Of a DNA stretch of 64,000 bases, positions 21,201-33,364 are shown in pieces (the stretch's first letter is position 1; each line of letters opens with the position of its first letter). This DNA comes from Silene conica. Taxonomy: Eukaryota; Streptophyta; Magnoliopsida; Caryophyllales; Caryophyllaceae. Location: NCBI GenBank assembly GCA_029255685.2, contig CM055313.2, forward strand, positions 47,200,079-47,264,078, given 5' to 3'. A model generated the notes under the pieces. The model ran no database searches. It was given only the letters and a program-made list of their open reading frames with translations, and was not told the DNA's origin. The translations under genes and the position numbers were made by a program.

Positions 21201-21956
21201 TCAACCATTCCTTTTCCGAAACACGTTGACATATCATTTAAAGCACAAACACCACCATATTAACATGTATGCATCATTCAAACTGTAATCGTCATCTATA
21301 ACACGGTAGAGATTTCGAAACTGAAAGTAGCATCAACTAAATAACTCAATATTCATACATATATACACAAATGTAACACATAACTATATGTCATTCATGG
21401 CTTGGGGCAACACATTCCGCATATCACTAGACATGGATTCCTAATATATAAGTCTGATCATTCATATCCAAATACCAACAATATATTACATAGTTACGAT
21501 AATCACTTAATAACCAGATAATCACATGTACATTTCAAACACCAAAATGATATGATCACATCACTCATAACTATTGCTCAACAAATACACATCTATACTC
21601 TTGAAATTTCAATTCAATCATCCAGCTCGATTCACATTTCAATATCAGTCATAATCTTCCAATAACATCATTAACCATAGTTCACGTACCACTTACCTTA
21701 TTCTTTTTCCTGTAAAAATGTTAGTACAATATAACTAGGTCACTATATAGTCTACCCCACTCTTCAATTACTCTCATTGGGTTCCCGATACAGAACCGAA
21801 AGGGCCAATGGTTTGGTGTGAACGGGCCCCTTACTCATCCCGTTCCTTTTTGGGCTCCTATCAGTTTCATCTCGGGGTTCATTTTATTTGACTCCTTCAA
21901 CGTTCATTATTATTCATTTGGTTTAGGCCTGAGGATCGTTCGCTCTGATACCACTT
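18276..21956 (-). mobile_element. Element E internal region, non-coding gypsy-like
   Basis: Bounded by a PPT complement (about 18276-18295, preceded on the minus strand by an AAACTTTGGGGACAAAG string like the end of Gypsy A) and a PBS complement GCTCTGATACCA (21942-21953). The 3.7 kb between them has no frame above 90 codons and no retroelement motif. So PBS and PPT are kept while coding sequence is absent, as in large non-autonomous LTR elements. AT-rich throughout; I see no other structure in it. Confidence 0.65.
21942..21953 (-). promoter_or_regulatory. Element E primer-binding site
   Basis: Reverse complement reads TGGTATCAGAGC, three bases from the LTR end at 21957; methionine tRNA type. 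Confidence 0.8.
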
Positions 21957-22155
21957 TGTAACACCCCCATCTATTTAAGAGCCTTTAGCCAGACATTCTC
22001 AAATAAATAGGACTGTTACCATCTCGGAATGACCGAGGTAGTGAATAACAAAGTAAAACAACCAGATCAGTACTTTATATAAAATTGCTAAAATTTAAAC
22101 TTTGATATTACAATACTACACAGCGGAAACTAAAGTACAACTGATAACTCGGAAG
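21957..22155 (-). repeat. Element E 5' LTR, partial
   Basis: TGTAACACCCCCATCTATTT at the left edge is the LTR end read on the minus strand and matches the end of solo LTR B (26797: TGTAACACCCCCATTTATTT), with the ACCATCTCGG string 60-70 bp further in. Cut at 22155 by a Gypsy A-like LTR. Confidence 0.75.
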
Positions 22156-22365
22156 TGTAACATCCCGCGTAAAAGTTTATTTTAATAATTTAAACTATTT
22201 TTCGGAATTTAATAATATTTTAATAATATTTCGTAAGTTTATTTTTAAGAAATTCCGTTAAGTTCCGTCTTAATACTTATTTCATCGTAAGATGTTGTGT
22301 TCACTAGGGAATTCTGTTCTGAAGGTTTCCGTTTCATTTAATTAGGAAACCCGACTCAAAATAAA
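22156..22365 (+). repeat. Gypsy A-like LTR fragment
   Basis: Begins TGTAACATCCCGCG and runs parallel to the first ~200 bp of the Gypsy A LTR (AT-rich TTTAATAATATTTT stretch, then TTCCGTTAAG.TCCGTCTTAA, then ACCCGACT.AAA). Interrupted at 22366 by an Athila-like LTR end, so only the first 210 bp remain here. Confidence 0.75.
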
Positions 22366-23100
22366 TGATACCCATCGTTGAGGGTAACAAAGATAAAATT
22401 TATAATCCTTAGCTAAAACTAGATAGAGTAAGTCAAGGGTCGAACCACAGAGAGACAAAGCTAATTATGTTTGCCATTTCAAGTCTATTGAAGTAACAAA
22501 TTTGGGGGTTTTGTAAATTGGTTTGAGACTAACAACTAAGATGATAAAACAAAAGAAAGTCTAAGACCAAACTTTGGTTCACCATGGCTAAAGTAAGTCA
22601 AAAATGGGTAAACAACTCATAGAACACAATCTCAAGGGGTAAAGAATAAACCTTTAGGTCAATATTCCACCCAATCCTTACGGTCTTAGGGTCCCTAGAA
22701 AAGTACTAAACTTTCGTTCAAGGGCAATTCCAAATACGTGGTTAAACTAATTCTACCAATCTTTCAATCTAATAGAATTAATTCAACCACAAGAAAGGAG
22801 ATCGGTACAAAAGTCAGAAAACCATTAAAAACCCAATTTTCGCCATGGTTCCCCTAATTCTCAATCATAACAATTAGCTACTCATAATCATAAGACTAAA
22901 ACTAACAAATTTGAAGAACAACATGCGAGATAAGATAATTGAGCAATAACAATTCAAGAGAACAATATATAAATTCAAACAACAACAATAACAAAGAACA
23001 AAGACTGAAACAACAGACGATGATGAGCAGAGTGTATACACTGATGCTGAGAATAATCAACTCCTTGATCAGCACAGTCTTGGTGATGCACAAGGTGACC
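22366..23100 (-). repeat. Athila-like LTR fragment, minus strand
   Basis: Starts TGATACCCATCGTTGAGGGT, the reverse complement of the D-family LTR end (34890-34916), and continues with AAAGATAAAATTTATAAT and GGGTCGAACCACA in the same order as D, but far more diverged. The TTAGCTACTCAT string near 22877 also has a counterpart in D. The right limit is uncertain (23000-23125), where LINE sequence begins. Confidence 0.65.
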
Positions 23101-23127
23101 CTCCTCCAACTCCTACTCATGCATAGC

Positions 23128-25398
23128 ATAGGTTTTTGGAATGTACGGGGGCTGAATAATGTAAATAAACAAAGAAGTGTGAAATGGTTTATACAAAATA
23201 AAAATGTAGGCCTCTTTGATCTACTGGAAACGAAAATAAATGGTTCCGATGTGAATAACATAGCTAATAACATGTTTGATGGTTGGTGTGTTACAACAAA
23301 CTGCAGTTTGCATAAGGGAGGGAGAGTCTGGCTTATGTGGCAACCTAGTCTTTTTGAAGTGGATATCAAGTAGTATGATCCTCAATTCATTCATGTGCAG
23401 ATCACCAACAAATTTACTATGGAGCATTTCTTCTTCACTGTAGTCTATGCCTTTAATCAGGGGGCAAATACACTTGACTTGTGGGAGAAATTAAAAAATC
23501 TAGCCAGTCAATGTCCTGACTCATGGGCACTTGCTGGGGATTGCAATACAGTCCTACACCCTGATAAGAGATTAGGTGGCACCACTAAACCTTAGGATTT
23601 GGATGCTTTCATCCATTGTGTAAATGCTTGTGACATGACTGACATTCCAGCCACAGGAGCTTTCTACACTTGGACTAACAAACAAGATCCTCAACATAGG
23701 AAATTCAGCAGATTGGATAGATTCATGGGAAACACAGCATGGTTGGCCAAGTTCCCAGACATGGTGGCTCATTTCCATCCTGAAGGACTTCTTGATCATA
23801 ACCCATGCACAGTGAGCAATAGCAATCTTGACATGCCTAAGAAAGTCTGTTTCAAGTACTTTAATATGTGGGGGTTTGCCCCTTCTTTTTCTGCCACTAT
23901 AACTGAAGAATGGCAGAAGGTGTATCCAGGAACTAAGATGTTTGGCATTATAAAAAAATCTAAGGCTCTCAAGGGCCCACTGAAGCAACTGAACCGTGAA
24001 GTTTACTCTGATATTGAACAGCAGACTGATATAGCTGCCTTATAGTTAACTTCAGTGCAGGAACAGTTAACTGAAGATCCTACAAACCATGCTCTTCTTC
24101 TTCAGGAACTTGACCTCCTCAAGAAAGTAAGGACCCTCACTAAAGATAGGGATAGCTTCTTGCAGCAAAAGGCCAAAAGTAAATGGCTGGAAGAAGGGGA
24201 TCAAAATACAGCTTACTTTCACTCAACTATTAAGAAGAGAAATCTGTTGAATAAGATAATTCAAATTGAAGATCAAAATGGGAAGCTTTGTGTTGAAGGT
24301 ACTAGCATTCAGGATGCATTCTTAACCTACTACCAATCCTTGCTTGGAAGTAGGAAAACTATTGAACCATTTAGACAGTCTGTTCTCGCCACATGCCCCT
24401 ACTGTTCTGACGGGCATCATATCCTCGTGAATCAATCAAATACCTATGCTGAAATCAAAAAAATTGTCTTTTCAATCCCCAATGATAAGGCCCCAGGACC
24501 AGATGGCTATAATAGCAATTTTTTTAAGGTTTCTTGGTAGATCATTGGTAATGATGTTTGTGCTGCAGTCATGGACTTCTTTCACACTGGTCAGTTACTG
24601 AGCCAAATCAAAGCCACCACTCTCACACTAATTCCCAAGTGTGAGAGACCTACTTCAGTCAAGCACTTGAGACCCATAGCCTGCTGTAACATGCTTTACA
24701 AAATCATCTCAAAATTGATATGCCATAGACTGTCTCTGGTACTTCCCAACATCATACAAGATAACCAAGGAGCTTTCATCAAAGGGCGTTCTATTATTGA
24801 AAATGTTCTGATTTGTCAAGACATTGTACAACAATACTCAAGGCAAGGTGTTTCACCCAGATGCCTATTTAAAATTGATCTGCAAAAGGCCTATGATACC
24901 GTTGAATGGGACTTTGTGGAACAGCTCCTCCATGGTCTTAATTTTCCATCTCATTTCACTCATTTGGTCATGACTTGTATCAAAACCACCTCTTACTCCT
25001 TAGCCTTGAATGGCAATCAATTTGGTTACTTCAATGGGAAAAGATGACTAAGGCAAGGAGACCCCATGTCTCCCCTAATTTTTACTCTATGTATGGAATA
25101 CTTGTCCAGAATTATTCTCTATGCCACTGCCAGGTGGCCATTCCAATACCAGTCACTCTGCAAGCACCTTAAACTGTCCCATTTGATGTTTGCTGATGAT
25201 TTGCTCTTATTTTGCAAAGGGAATGCTCCCTCAATCATGCTCCTGATGAGAGCTTATGCCTCCTTTTCTGATGCATCAGGGCTGACTATGAATAACACCA
25301 AGTCTGGAATCTATTTCTATGGCATGGGTGAGGATCTCAAAGCTGATATTAAAAGGGTAACATGTTTCAATGAAGGGACCATGCCCTTTAGGTACCTA
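23128..25398 (+). pseudogene. LINE-1 type ORF2, endonuclease plus RT, five in-frame stops
   Basis: One continuous reading frame (frame 1) from the endonuclease start GFWNVRGLN (about 23130) through the endonuclease (LLETK, AGDCN, LLDHNP), linker (WLEEGDQNTAYFHS), RT (KIDLQKAYD, LRQGDPMSP, LMFADDLLLF at about 25178-25210) to about 25398, where it stops abruptly in FRYL. Stops interrupt it at 23371 (TAG), 23593 (TAG), 24043 (TAG), 24538 (TAG) and 25045 (TGA), and I see no frameshift. Related in sequence to the LINE at 14576. The C-terminal part and tail are missing; the next bases (GCGGGGTGTCACA) are unrelated. Confidence 0.88.
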
Positions 25399-25414
25399 TC
25401 GCGGGGTGTCACAT

Positions 25415-26263
25415 AACGTGCCCTTTATGCTTATCATATCTTAATGGTTTCGTGAGAGGATTTGCGATGTTGTCATCTGTCGCAATCTTGTCTATCACAA
25501 TCTCTTTTTGCTCTATCTAGTCTCGTATCATGTGAGCTTTCAGCAGTAAATGTACTGTCTAGATTTGTTGCTAGACTTACGCTCCTTAGCCTGGAAGATG
25601 GCACCTCTATTGTCGCAATAAATGGTGATGGGTCATTCGAACTAGGAACTAAAGTTAGTCCTTGTAACAATTGACACCTTCATATAGCTTCCTTTGCAGC
25701 TTCCGAAGCGGCATAGTACTCGGACTCAGTTGTAGAATCTGCAATAACACTCTGCTTGGAGCTTTTCCAACTGCTAGCAGCGCCATTAAGGGTAAAAATG
25801 AGTCCAGACTGACAATTCGAGTCATCTCGATCCGTTTGGAAGCTAACATCTGCGTAACCGTTTGCGCAAAGCTCAGTGCCTCCACCATAAGTCAATACCA
25901 ATTCTTTAGTCCTCCGTAGGTACTTAAGAATATTTTTAACAACCATCTAGTGTGATTCACCTGGATTGCCTTGGTACCGACTCGTCATACTCAAAGCATA
26001 TGCCATGTCTTCTTGTGTCTTAGGTGACTGATCCTACATGATCGATCCTATAGCTGATGCATAAGGAATGCGACTCATGCGCTCGACCTCTTCTTCTAGT
26101 CTTAGGTGACTGAGTCTTGCTCAAATGAACCCCTGAGATCATCAGAAGTAACCCCTCCTTGGAGTTGGTCATGCTGAATCTGTCAAGAATCTTATCTATA
26201 TAAGACTCCTGACGTAGTGATAACATCCGTCGTGATCTATCTCTATAGATACGGATCCCCAAG
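25415..26263 (-). pseudogene. Copia RT end and RNase H fragment, degenerate
   Basis: Minus-strand match to Copia-1 from LGIRIYRDRSRRMLSL (right end, about 26263) through YADVSFQTD, TESEYYAASEAA (about 25690-25740) to the RNase H end (about 25415). Frameshifts split it into pieces (26020-26313, 25680-25946, 25473-25670), and the stretch encoding the end of RT is damaged. No LTR, PBS or PPT belongs to it in the window, so it is a truncated relic of a Copia-1 relative. Confidence 0.85.
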
Positions 26264-26660
26264 AGTGGGTAAGGTGAATAAACTTGCATTGGTAAGAAAT
26301 GGAGGCCATGCATTGGCCCCTCTTCCTATGCCTTGGCCGACCCTCTTCACCATAAGAAGAAGATTTTGCCTCTTATTTCACTTCTACTAATTCATTCCTT
26401 GGTCTTTACACCTCTCTCTAAAAATAGTTTTCTAGAAAAATAAAATTATTTCTAGAATTAATAATATTATTGTATTATGATTATTATTATTATTTCTTGT
26501 TTACTAATTTCAATTTTCTAGTAACAAAATTGATTTTGGTTTTAGGACGGGTCCTCGATACGTACCTTTTGGAGACGGTTTATGTTAGGGCGTTTATAAG
26601 AGTTTTCGGGGTTGTCTAAGACTTTATTAGTAGGAGACTAATCAAGGAAAAACCTTCTAA
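26264..26660. other. Unassigned AT-rich DNA
   Basis: No coding frame, LTR end or inverted repeat recognised. It has an ATTATTATTATTATT run near 26480 and joins a duplicated segment at about 26661. Confidence 0.4.
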
Positions 26661-26796
26661 AAGCAATGTGAGGACATTTCTACCATCTTATGTAATCATT
26701 ATGCATGCATAAGATCTATGTAAGTTTAATGACTAAATTTAAACAATTAAATTCATATGAGATATGAACATATAATTTGAAATTCGATTCATAACA

Positions 26797-29013
26797 TGTA
26801 ACACCCCCATTTATTTAAGGGCCTGTAGTAGGACTCCTTAGATAAGTAAGGGTGTTACCATCTCGGTTTCCCGAGGCAGTAGATACAAAGGAAGATAAAC
26901 AGTACTTTAAATTAAATTTAACTCAAAACATGTTCTTACATCTGTATCCGAAAGTCTTAACAAGACAAATAAAATACAACTCATACTAAACTGACTAAGG
27001 TGATCTAGACTCTAGTCTGGTCCGGATCCAAGCTCTTCCTCCCATAGCTCCCCCTTAGTCTCAGCCACCTGTCAATCTGCTCCCCAATAAATTGGTTCAT
27101 CACAGGTGATCACGAATACACAGGGTCAACCACGAGGTTGAGTAGAGAAAAACTGTAAACAAACCACATTACTATAAATAGAAAGTCGAACTTCTCCACG
27201 CCGAATCACAAGACCCATAATTCTCCACACCAATCACAGACCCTTTATCTCCGCACCAATCACAGACCCTTATCTCCATACCAATCACAGACCCTTTATC
27301 TCATCAACTTGTAGTATATCACAGAATAATATAAATAGCGCAATATAACGATCACATGATATTATATAACAACATGCTTAATATCAAATAAGAACAGATA
27401 CTCAACAATATTTATCAGTATTTTCCCTACCTGAAATAGCAGGAAAATGGCAAAATGAACAACTGCTCTTAAAAGTGCTCCACACGAAAACTTCCACCTA
27501 AAAGTATATTATTTAATTAATAAACTCCCTAATTCTCGTAATACGTGTACACATTTTATTTATAGAAACTTCCTATATTTAGAAAGTTTCCCAACCACCG
27601 AGGTTACCCAAAATAGCAACTTTCTAAATATAGTAACTTCTAAAAATAGTAACTTCCAAAAATAGATACTTTGGTTTGAAATTCAAATTATTTAAAATGT
27701 GCATAAATACCATATCTTACAATAAATACCAAAATCATTTCCCTTAATATCCATAAAATTTTTACTTAATAATCATAATATTACCATAAATAAATAATAA
27801 TAACAATAATAATAATAAATATACTAATAATACTAATACTACACCCTACACGACCCAACTCACGACTCACCCACAAAACCACCTCCTAACACCGCCGTTG
27901 TCCTACCACGACCACCAACCACCACGGACCCGCGCACCCAGAACCACCAACAACCCCGGCGACCACTGGCAACCAGGTCGCCGGCCACCGGTGGGTTGAA
28001 CCAACCCCAAAACTCGCCGGAAAACCTCACGACAACACCTCGGCAGGCCCATATTGCTGCCCCTGTCGACGGCCCACCAGACCAGACCACCACTCACGAC
28101 TGCCACCTACACACTCCCTGAACACCAGACACCTAACCACGGTGGTACCACCGCGTCGACCTCCCCCGAGTCAACGGTGGTACCATCCCCCAAACCACAC
28201 CTGTGCATACATACAACGAAACCAGTACCAGACAGAGGGAACGAATCCCCCTGTCGACACCACCTCCGTCGCCTGAATCCACCGTACCTTCCACCATGAC
28301 GGACCCCTGACTACAAACCAACTCCTTGACCCATGACCCGTACTAACAAGCACGAAACCAGACTCAAACCACACCCTAAACATACACAGACGTGAACACA
28401 AAGAGAAACACGAACCCAGAACTTAACCCCAGACTCGTAACAACCACCCTTTTTCCGCCACCCTTACCACCAACGACCACCAAAGACTACTCTATATGCA
28501 AACACCACGTGACATACTATAAAATTATACAAAACGAATAAAGATTAGAGGTTTAACAAACGATTGCCCAGGTGATTAAACCACAGACCAAAACAGAAAA
28601 TCATGGTGGCGTGTGAGACATACCCGTTTCTCCGTCAAAACGAATCACCGTGCTCCCACCCTAGACCACCGTGTTCAGTCTGATTCTCTCCTCTGGTGTA
28701 CCGGCTATGTGTGTGTCATTTGAATTGAGATTAGGGTAGAGATTAGGTCTGGCAAAGGGTTAAAATATAACGGCAGAGAGGCTGCTCAAATAGGGTTCAT
28801 GTGGTGTTTGTTTACTTAGTTTAGCAGTGGGCTTGGGTGATGGCACACATCCCAAAGCCCATCCAACGTACCAGGTAGTCTAAGGATCGAATCCTCACAA
28901 CAGCATTGCTCAATTAAACGTTACTTAAAATATAAATATATGAAACCGTAAAACAACTAAGCTATCGATGCGAAAACATTAATTATCGAGACTCAATTTT
29001 TCGAGGTATTACA
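26797..29013 (-). mobile_element. Solo gypsy LTR B
   Basis: A 2,217-bp LTR without internal region: TGTAACACCCCC at the left, GGTATTACA at the right (TGTAATACC...GGGGGTGTTACA on its own strand), flanked by the perfect TSD TAACA (26792-26796 and 29014-29018). The uninterrupted site is at 63305-63309. Contains a four-fold ~28-bp repeat (27195-27303) and a CCACC/GGTGG-rich block (27850-28500). Formed by recombination between two LTRs of a full element. Confidence 0.88.
27195..27303 (+). repeat. Tandem repeat, about 28 bp x 4
   Basis: Imperfect copies of a CACCAATCACAGACCCTTTA unit followed by TCTCC, within solo LTR B. Confidence 0.75.
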
Positions 29014-29631
29014 TAACACCTTCCACTTAAAACTCGACTTCCCTTCTAAATATAAAAGAAAAATAAAGATGTTACTATTCATTCATCCTCAACATCTCAA
29101 AACCTAAAACCCCGCATTTTCCATTCTTAAAGTTTTAAGTTCACAAAAAGCATCCTTGTGAACTCATTTCTCAACGGATCGAGTTAATTCTTGCGTCTAC
29201 GCGTTCCTAAGATCATAGCTGTTCTTTTAAAATCTAGTTTCTCGCAAATCATGACAGCCGAAATTTCGGGCTGTTTTCCCCTAATTTCGTGGTTCTTGAT
29301 TCATAACTCGTTTTTGTTGTTTTAGGTGGTGATCTCGACGACCCGGAGGTGGACTATTACATTATTGAAGATTCACTCGAGGATTATCGAGAAAGAGGTA
29401 ACCTAGATGAGGAAAGTTCGGTCTTTGTCATAGAGCACCAATTTATGTGATTCCACATGTGAATTATGGAATTCACTGTCGTTATAGATGTTAGGAACTT
29501 TCATTGTGTTTATAATCTGATTTGGGTAAAGTTTATGTTGCATCTTTCATGTGGGTATGTTTTATATGGTTTAAACATGAAATATGATGATTTATGGAAA
29601 TTGGATATGAATTTCATGTTTGTGATGATTA

Positions 29632-30868
29632 TATTAGGTTCAATAATCTTATAACCTAATAATATTAGTCATACCAAGTAATTATATAATTAACATTTTA
29701 ATTATTCCTTTTAGATCTTATGCATGCTTATACAAAAATGCGGAAATAGGATTCGTATTACTTACAATCCGACGAGACAAATGCAAGGATGATCCTCCTT
29801 AGTATTCAAAAGAGAATACCTCCTCCAAGATGCACCCAAGACAACTCCTTTAAAACCGAAATCAACAAAAGCTAGGTGTTTAAATCGGTTTCCTTAAACT
29901 TAGTTTATTATCTTAATCTAATTTGAATAATAAACTTATTACTATCACTTATAGTAAAATATATATTGATATTATCATATAATAATTTTAGAGGTTTTTA
30001 CTTGATTTTTCTATCACTAGAAAAATATGGCAAAGAATTAGAATGAATAAGAATGGTGAACATATCACTCTTTTGATGGGTGTTGGTGAGTTGGTCGTGA
30101 GCCTCACTTAGGAAGCATCAAAAGATGCTTTTTGTCTTACCAACACACATGGGGAGGCACAAGATAATGGTTTCAAGGCTTGCTTAATGATAGTATCTCA
30201 TAGTGCACTTAATACACAAAACACACACACAACAACCTTCCCAAAACCGGTGCCCTATATGATAAAATGGTCATCCATTTTATAAATGTCATTTTGTACA
30301 ATTGTATATGTGTGACATACATTATGTCACAATTATAAAACAATTGTTTTAATTTAAAATGTATATTTATCAAATAAATATTATTTATAAATTAAATAAA
30401 TCATATTTATCAATTTGACTAGTAATTCATAATTACTAATATACAAAATGGTCATTTCAATAATTGTCAATACGAATTACAACACTTGTAATAATAATCA
30501 ACCCGATTCATTCTAATTTCGATATTCCAAAAATATCGTTTAATGTTTGATGATTGACACGTTTCAATTTCAAACATAAATCTTACATTAAGATTTAACC
30601 TCTGATTTCTCGATATACGAGTTTAAGGAATCTGATCAACTCGTATCAATATACATTTGATCAGTTTATCAATTAAGGGAATTGTCCTATAGGTGTGACC
30701 TAAAGGGATCAACTGACCACCACCGTCATACGACAGTAATGTCAAACTCTAGCTAGCCAATCATTACTGATTAATGTTGGCCAGATAACTATATAATTTT
30801 GTATCATCCCTTGCGCATTCTCGTCATGAGATTTAATTATGTGATCGCACTATTGTTGAGGACATATA
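29632..30868 (-). repeat. C1 3' LTR, main part
   Basis: The left edge TATTAGGTTCAATAATC is the LTR end on the minus strand (TG changed to TA here). The order of blocks matches C2's LTR in reverse, including the nested inverted repeat region near 30690-30780, where the inner arms are intact and one outer arm has decayed. The last 8 bp of this LTR lie at 50242-50249 beyond the A-prime insertion; ATATA is duplicated at the break. Confidence 0.85.
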
Positions 30869-31713
30869 TGTAACATCCCGTATTTTCATAAAATATATTT
30901 TAAGGGTTTTTAATTATTTTAAGTAGTAAAATAATATTTTAATAATTTATTGGGAAAGTGTTTTAAATAAATAGTAAGATCCGTCTTAAACTCATAAACC
31001 CCTAAACCCCAATGAATGTCGACATAATCACCCTCCCAAAATAAGAACACTGACATTTCATATTTCACAAAACCTCCTTAAATCTTCATCTTCTTTTCCA
31101 AATTCCGTCATCATCCGTTCACCGAATCAAGGTAATAAATACATTTTCGGAATCCTCATCGAATTTGCAAGCCATCTGTCACTTTCGTTTTTCATTTCCT
31201 TCATTTCGAAAATGGGGCTGTTTTTGTAGAATCCGCATTTCGGTCTCTTAAATCCGTTTTTCGCGATGTAGGTGAGGGCTTAGAAGACCCGGACGTGGAT
31301 AGCTTCGTTGTAGAGGAGGAGCTTTGAGCGGAATTTGCTTTAAGGTGACGATAATGAGAAACTCGGCCTTATTGTATATATTAGCACTTTTCATGTTTGA
31401 ATTGGTTTAAGTTTCTGATTTTTAATGTTATTGTTGTTGTTTGAATCTAGTAACATGATAGAAATGTTCACATATGATGATTACATGCTTAGATGATGTT
31501 TCATATGTTTATTGTTCAAATTTCAGAAATTAGTGCTTAAGACGGATACAAATCATTTGCTTATTAAGGATTGTTTGTGGGATTAATTGCTAGTAGTTAG
31601 TGTGTTTGATGATCTTTTGTAATGGGTAAACATTGTAGGTTGCTAATTTAGAAGTCTTGAATTGATTAGAAGAGATTTGATTGTTTTGAGGAAATGCGAT
31701 TTTTACGAACAGG

Positions 31714-32107
31714 TGACTCTGAGCCGGTAGGCTGACCGGCAGTCGGTCGGCCGGCTCAGAGTCAATGTGTTAAATTTTGAAAGTTCAGAAATCTGAGGAA
31801 GGTTTCTGAGCCGGTCAGTCGGCCGTCGGTCGATCGGCTCAGGATCCTTCTTTGGTATTTTCAAGTTTTGGAAAGGCATGGGAAGTGACTCCCAGCCGGC
31901 AGGCCGGCAGCCGATACACCGGCTGAGAGTCACTCCTCGTGTTTAAGATTGAATTTTTGGCTATTGGGGAAGGGACTCCCAGTCGGCTGGCCGGCGGACG
32001 GTCCACCGGCTGAGAGCCTCTTCTCTTGTTTTTCAGACGATTGTTGGGCATGGGTAGGGACTCCCTGCCGGTGGACCGGCAGACGGTCTGGGACCGGCTG
32101 AGAGCCC
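31714..32107 (+). repeat. A-prime GC-rich hairpin array, 5 units
   Basis: Units near 31714-31764, 31806-31842, 31885-31933, 31976-32015 and 32063-32107. The first has arms TGACTCTGAGCCGG and CCGGCTCAGAGTCA, 14 bp perfect. The third has GTGACTCCCAGCCGG against CCGGCTGAGAGTCAC, 14 of 15 pairs. Loop sequences differ from those in Gypsy A; arms stay complementary. Confidence 0.78.
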
Positions 32108-32250
32108 CTGTTTCCATTGTTTTGGTTTTAACTTTCAAACGACTTATCGGTTTTGATTGAAACTGGTTCCTTGTACCTTTGATGTGTGTTTGAGGTCCCC
32201 GGAGAACGGGCGACACTATATTGGGTTCGGGAATGGAGAGAGGATAGAGA

Positions 32251-32275
32251 CCCCCCGGTCGGGTAACCGAAAGGG
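32251..32275 (+). other. A-prime GNRA hairpin, left
   Basis: TCGG (32259-32262), loop GTAA (32263-32266), CCGA (32267-32270), with GG/AA internal loop and outer CCC/GGG. Compared with Gypsy A left (CCGG/CCGG), the first pair C-G has become T-A. Confidence 0.72.
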
Positions 32276-32384
32276 AAACCGGCTCTCCCTCAACTTAGTT
32301 CCCGGGATCAATTAAGTGTTGATTAGATGTTAAGAAAGTAGAACTATAGATTAGTTCATAGACTTTGATGATATTGTAGTGATG

Positions 32385-32940
32385 CGTATTAAGTTATGCC
32401 TTAAGCTGGCCTCTGAACTTAATACGTGAGTTGATTGTCATATATGGGGATAAGCCTTAAGTTGGCCTCTGAGCCCTATATGTGTATGTTTGTCGTGTCT
32501 GTGATATGCCTTAAGCTGGCCTCTGAGCACAGACATGTTTGATTGTGATCGCGTTGGAACATGCCTTAAGTTGGCCTCTGAGTCTGACGAGTAGAGCAGC
32601 TGCACAACGGGGTAGCTAAGGAACTGACACCTTGCCCGAAGTGTAGATTTTTGATGCTAGGACATGCCTTAAGCTGGCCTCTGAGTCTAGTATCTTGTGA
32701 TGTAGTGAAGGGACATGCCTTAAGCTGGCCTCTGAGTCCTTTACTTTTTGATGCTAGTCCATGCGTTGTGATGTCGCCTCTGAGTCTAGTGTCTTGCTGA
32801 TTGGCAGGTCTATGCCTTAAGTTGGCCTCTGAGTCCTTGCTTGTTGAATGATTTGGTGTTTAGGTTATGTCTTAAGTTGACCGTTGTACCTTATACTTGC
32901 TGAGTTTATCTGCTTGCCTTGAGTTGATACGGTGTCAGAT
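32385..32940 (+). repeat. A-prime covarying hairpin array, about 10 units
   Basis: Outer stems include CGTATTAAGT/ACTTAATACG (32385-32394 with 32417-32426), CGTGTCTGTG/CACAGACATG (32494-32503 with 32528-32537) and GATGCTAG/CTAGTGTC (32750-32757 with 32786-32793). Inner 3-bp stems are mostly GCC/GGC, but GCG/CGC at 32763-32777 and GTC/GAC near 32868-32882. The last two units have weak stems. About 50 bp of unrelated sequence separates units 4 and 5 (32592-32650). Confidence 0.82.
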
Positions 32941-33065
32941 ATAGATATTGATATTGATGATATAGATGTTGATGTTGATGATATGGATGTCTTGACTTTG
33001 TTATTGTTCATCCAAGGCATTGGGTGACTCTTTAGTCAGTTTCGTAAATGGTTTGGACTGAAAGA

Positions 33066-33090
33066 CCCCCCGACCGGGTAACCGGTAGGG
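33066..33090 (+). other. A-prime GNRA hairpin, right
   Basis: ACCGG (33073-33077), loop GTAA (33078-33081), CCGGT (33082-33086). Against Gypsy A right (ACTGG/CCAGT) the middle T-A pair is C-G here. Confidence 0.75.
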
Positions 33091-33364
33091 AAACCGGCTC
33101 TCCTTCCAAATAGTTTCCGAAGTTGGTTGAGAGTCGTGCATTAGTGATTGCATGATAGTTGGTGAACAATTATTGAGATATTTTTATACTTCACATGTAT
33201 ATATATGTTGGAGTGTTCTGTTTGTATTGCTTGTTACGTGTCGTTAGAAAAGGTGGCTAGGAGAACTCTAGTCACTCCCCATTGATTGTGGCGTACATGT
33301 TTTCATGTATGTAGGTACATGCAGGTTGGACAGGGTTGGATGAGAGCTAGCGAGTGATGATCCA

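Larger units (their letters stand above)
26661..29631 (+). repeat. Duplicated segment X, left copy (split by solo LTR B)
   Basis: 26661-26796 plus 29019-29631 match 63200-63920 at roughly 97% by eye, apart from a ~20-bp length difference near 26745 and the LTR inserted here. Both copies end in GATGATTA directly before a C-family LTR end. The part from 29100 (CTTGTGAACTC ... TTTTAGGTGGTGATCTCGACGACC ... GAGGTAACC) parallels a portion of the Gypsy A LTR, so X is probably a piece of a gypsy LTR. Confidence 0.7.

Noticed and set aside
22939..23130. N-terminal extension of the second LINE (Asn-rich start)
   Set aside because: The frame is open but sequence before about 23128 looks like the Athila-like LTR fragment, not LINE protein.
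25397..25413. TATCGCGGGGTGTCACA as a gypsy LTR start on the minus strand
   Set aside because: Only 17 bp between LINE and copia fragments; resembles TGTGACACCCCGCG but is too short to support an element.
27860..28401. Gly/Trp/Val-rich minus-strand frames in solo LTR B
   Set aside because: Low-complexity reading of a GGTGG-rich block; several overlapping frames, none conserved in B-prime.
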